A stretch of DNA of 64,000 bases from Lachnospiraceae bacterium MD308 (lineage in GTDB: Bacteria; Bacillota; Clostridia; Lachnospirales; Lachnospiraceae). The stretch is taken from positions 186,001 through 250,000 of the forward strand of contig KE159795.1 in assembly GCA_000403475.2 (NCBI GenBank), in the 5' to 3' direction. A program made the translations under genes and the position numbers. Shown here piece after piece: positions 63,243-64,000 of this stretch (position 1 is the stretch's first letter; each line of letters starts with the position of its first letter). The notes beneath the pieces were generated by a model. That model saw only the letters and a list, made by a program, of their open reading frames with translations, was not told the origin of the DNA and did not search any database.

Positions 63243-63680
63243 TCATCTTTCATTTTCTGCATCAGATTCCATATTTTCAGTTTCTTTGAGAATGTATTTT
63301 TCAATTTTCCCGACAATATATTCTGCATTTGACACCTGTTGTTGTGTTTCCTCTTTACTTGCAATATAAAAATCATCATAGTCTGATGCATTACGGATTC
63401 TTTCTGCTTTTGCTATAAGCTGATAATCTTCTTGCGAAAAGGTGCCATCTCCTTTATATATAAATTCAAAATTGAATTGTTTCAGACCACCGCTATGAGT
63501 TTGCACTTCCTTTCCAACTATAGCCAATAAAGCCTTTATACTTTTCTCTATAGAATAAAAAGCTCTGTTATTTGCAGATTTATAAGATTCTTTCATCAAC
63601 AAATCCTGCGCCTCCGAAAGAAGTTCAACCGCCCTCTCCATCCGTATCCTCGCAAGAATCTGTGCATATTCTTTATCCAT
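63243..63680 (-). CDS. HEPN-domain protein, upstream region replaced by an IS
   Basis: 145 aa. COG1895/PF05168-like HEPN: RMERAVELLSEAQDLLMKESYKSANNRAFYSIEKSIKALLAIVG and AERIRNASDYDDFYIASKEETQQQVSNAEYIV. No strict RX4-6H is present; this subclass usually carries an R-x-x-x-D-Y pattern, as here. Such proteins pair with MNT nucleotidyltransferases as toxin-antitoxin modules. The IS1380-type element begins three bases before the start codon, so the native ribosome site and probably the partner gene are displaced. Confidence 0.78.
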   Translation of the reverse strand: MDKEYAQILARIRMERAVELLSEAQDLLMKESYKSANNRAFYSIEKSIKALLAIVGKEVQTHSGGLKQFNFEFIYKGDGTFSQEDYQLIAKAERIRNASDYDDFYIASKEETQQQVSNAEYIVGKIEKYILKETENMESDAENER

Positions 63681-63683
63681 AAA

Positions 63684-64000
63684 CCTGAATTATTCACAGT
63701 ACAACAGCATCAGCCGTTGAAATCCGCGTAGTTACTGTATTTTAATTGAATATTGCGTTTCACCTATTTAGTGAATAGAAAAAGACCTCTATCTGTGGTA
63801 AAATTTAGGTGTCGAATCCAAACAAATACCTCAGAAAGAAGGTCTCTCTATGGATATTTTAAACACTGTAAGCTTAGAAAGCAATAGCCAAATTAAAATT
63901 AATTTTGACGGAGGCGATTTATCCTCCGATGCAGGACTTCTCCTGTTTAAAGAGTTCCTGTTTAAGATTGGCGCCGTTAAGCTCATCAATCGTATGTTCA
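63684..64000 (+). mobile_element. IS1380-type insertion sequence, second copy, cut by window edge
   Basis: Begins CCTGAATTATTCACAGTACA, identical as far as I compared to the transposase-proximal end of the first copy (43781 downward), and runs to the window edge. Orientation is opposite to the first copy. Confidence 0.92.
63850..64000 (+). CDS. IS1380-family transposase, N-terminal part
   Basis: 50 codons identical to the start of the first copy (MDILNTVSLESNSQIKINFD...). AGAAAGAAGG upstream. Continues beyond the window. Confidence 0.92.
   Translation, partial: MDILNTVSLESNSQIKINFDGGDLSSDAGLLLFKEFLFKIGAVKLINRMF

Noticed and set aside
1-64000. CRISPR array
   Set aside because: No regularly spaced direct repeats were seen and no cas genes are present.

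Overview
The window reads as a Lachnospiraceae-type Firmicutes chromosome. The left 11.6 kb is core DNA with a typical gene order for that family, all on the minus strand: uvrB-uvrA-mreB/mbl-recD2-comF-two membrane proteins-cdaA-cdaR. uvrB has a recognisable promoter with a Gram-positive LexA (SOS) box just upstream. This is inference from gene content and order; no rRNA or tRNA is present to fix the taxon.

From about 11.87 kb to the right edge the window is accessory DNA. First comes an integrative module (11874-17506): two tandem tyrosine recombinases, an excisionase-like protein, a HerA/FtsK-type ATPase and two overlapping unrecognised genes. A divergent, AT-rich 536-aa gene of unknown function follows. 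The next stretch (about 19.4-63.7 kb) resembles the maintenance region of a large conjugative element or integrated plasmid: RelA/SpoT-like synthetase with DUF6718, DUF5688, a Rad52-like annealing protein, YqaJ exonuclease, DUF932, RtcB-PrfH RNA/ribosome repair, RadC, ParB, ParA and HEPN. Five copies of a palindrome, GATGTTCGNNNCGAACATC-like, lie in intergenic DNA and inside parB and are candidate ParB-binding sites.

Five genes of this stretch are each split by a different kind of mobile element, and the original reading frames can be rejoined by eye: yqaJ by a DUF6431/DDE/AAA transposon (8-bp duplication), a KAP-like NTPase by IS66 (8-bp duplication), an Rpn nuclease by a group II intron, a YARHG-domain membrane protein by an IS1380-type element (5-bp duplication), and parA, exactly in its Walker A codons, by a trio of tyrosine recombinases (RIT-type element). 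A second IS1380-type copy enters at the right edge in opposite orientation. A sixth gene, a dynamin-like GTPase, carries an in-frame amber codon.

The most interesting block is an apparent seven-gene operon (55822 down to 46324): WYL regulator, dynamin-like GTPase (amber-interrupted), a second dynamin-like GTPase, a glycine-rich membrane hairpin protein, a 1101-aa HerA/FtsK-type ATPase with an internal membrane hairpin, an LHH-type nuclease and a SUKH immunity-like protein. The genes are nearly abutting or overlapping. It looks like a membrane-remodelling plus nuclease-toxin system (defence or toxin deployment) that I cannot match to a named system. A second candidate pair, the KAP-like NTPase plus a membrane protein, is inactivated by IS66.
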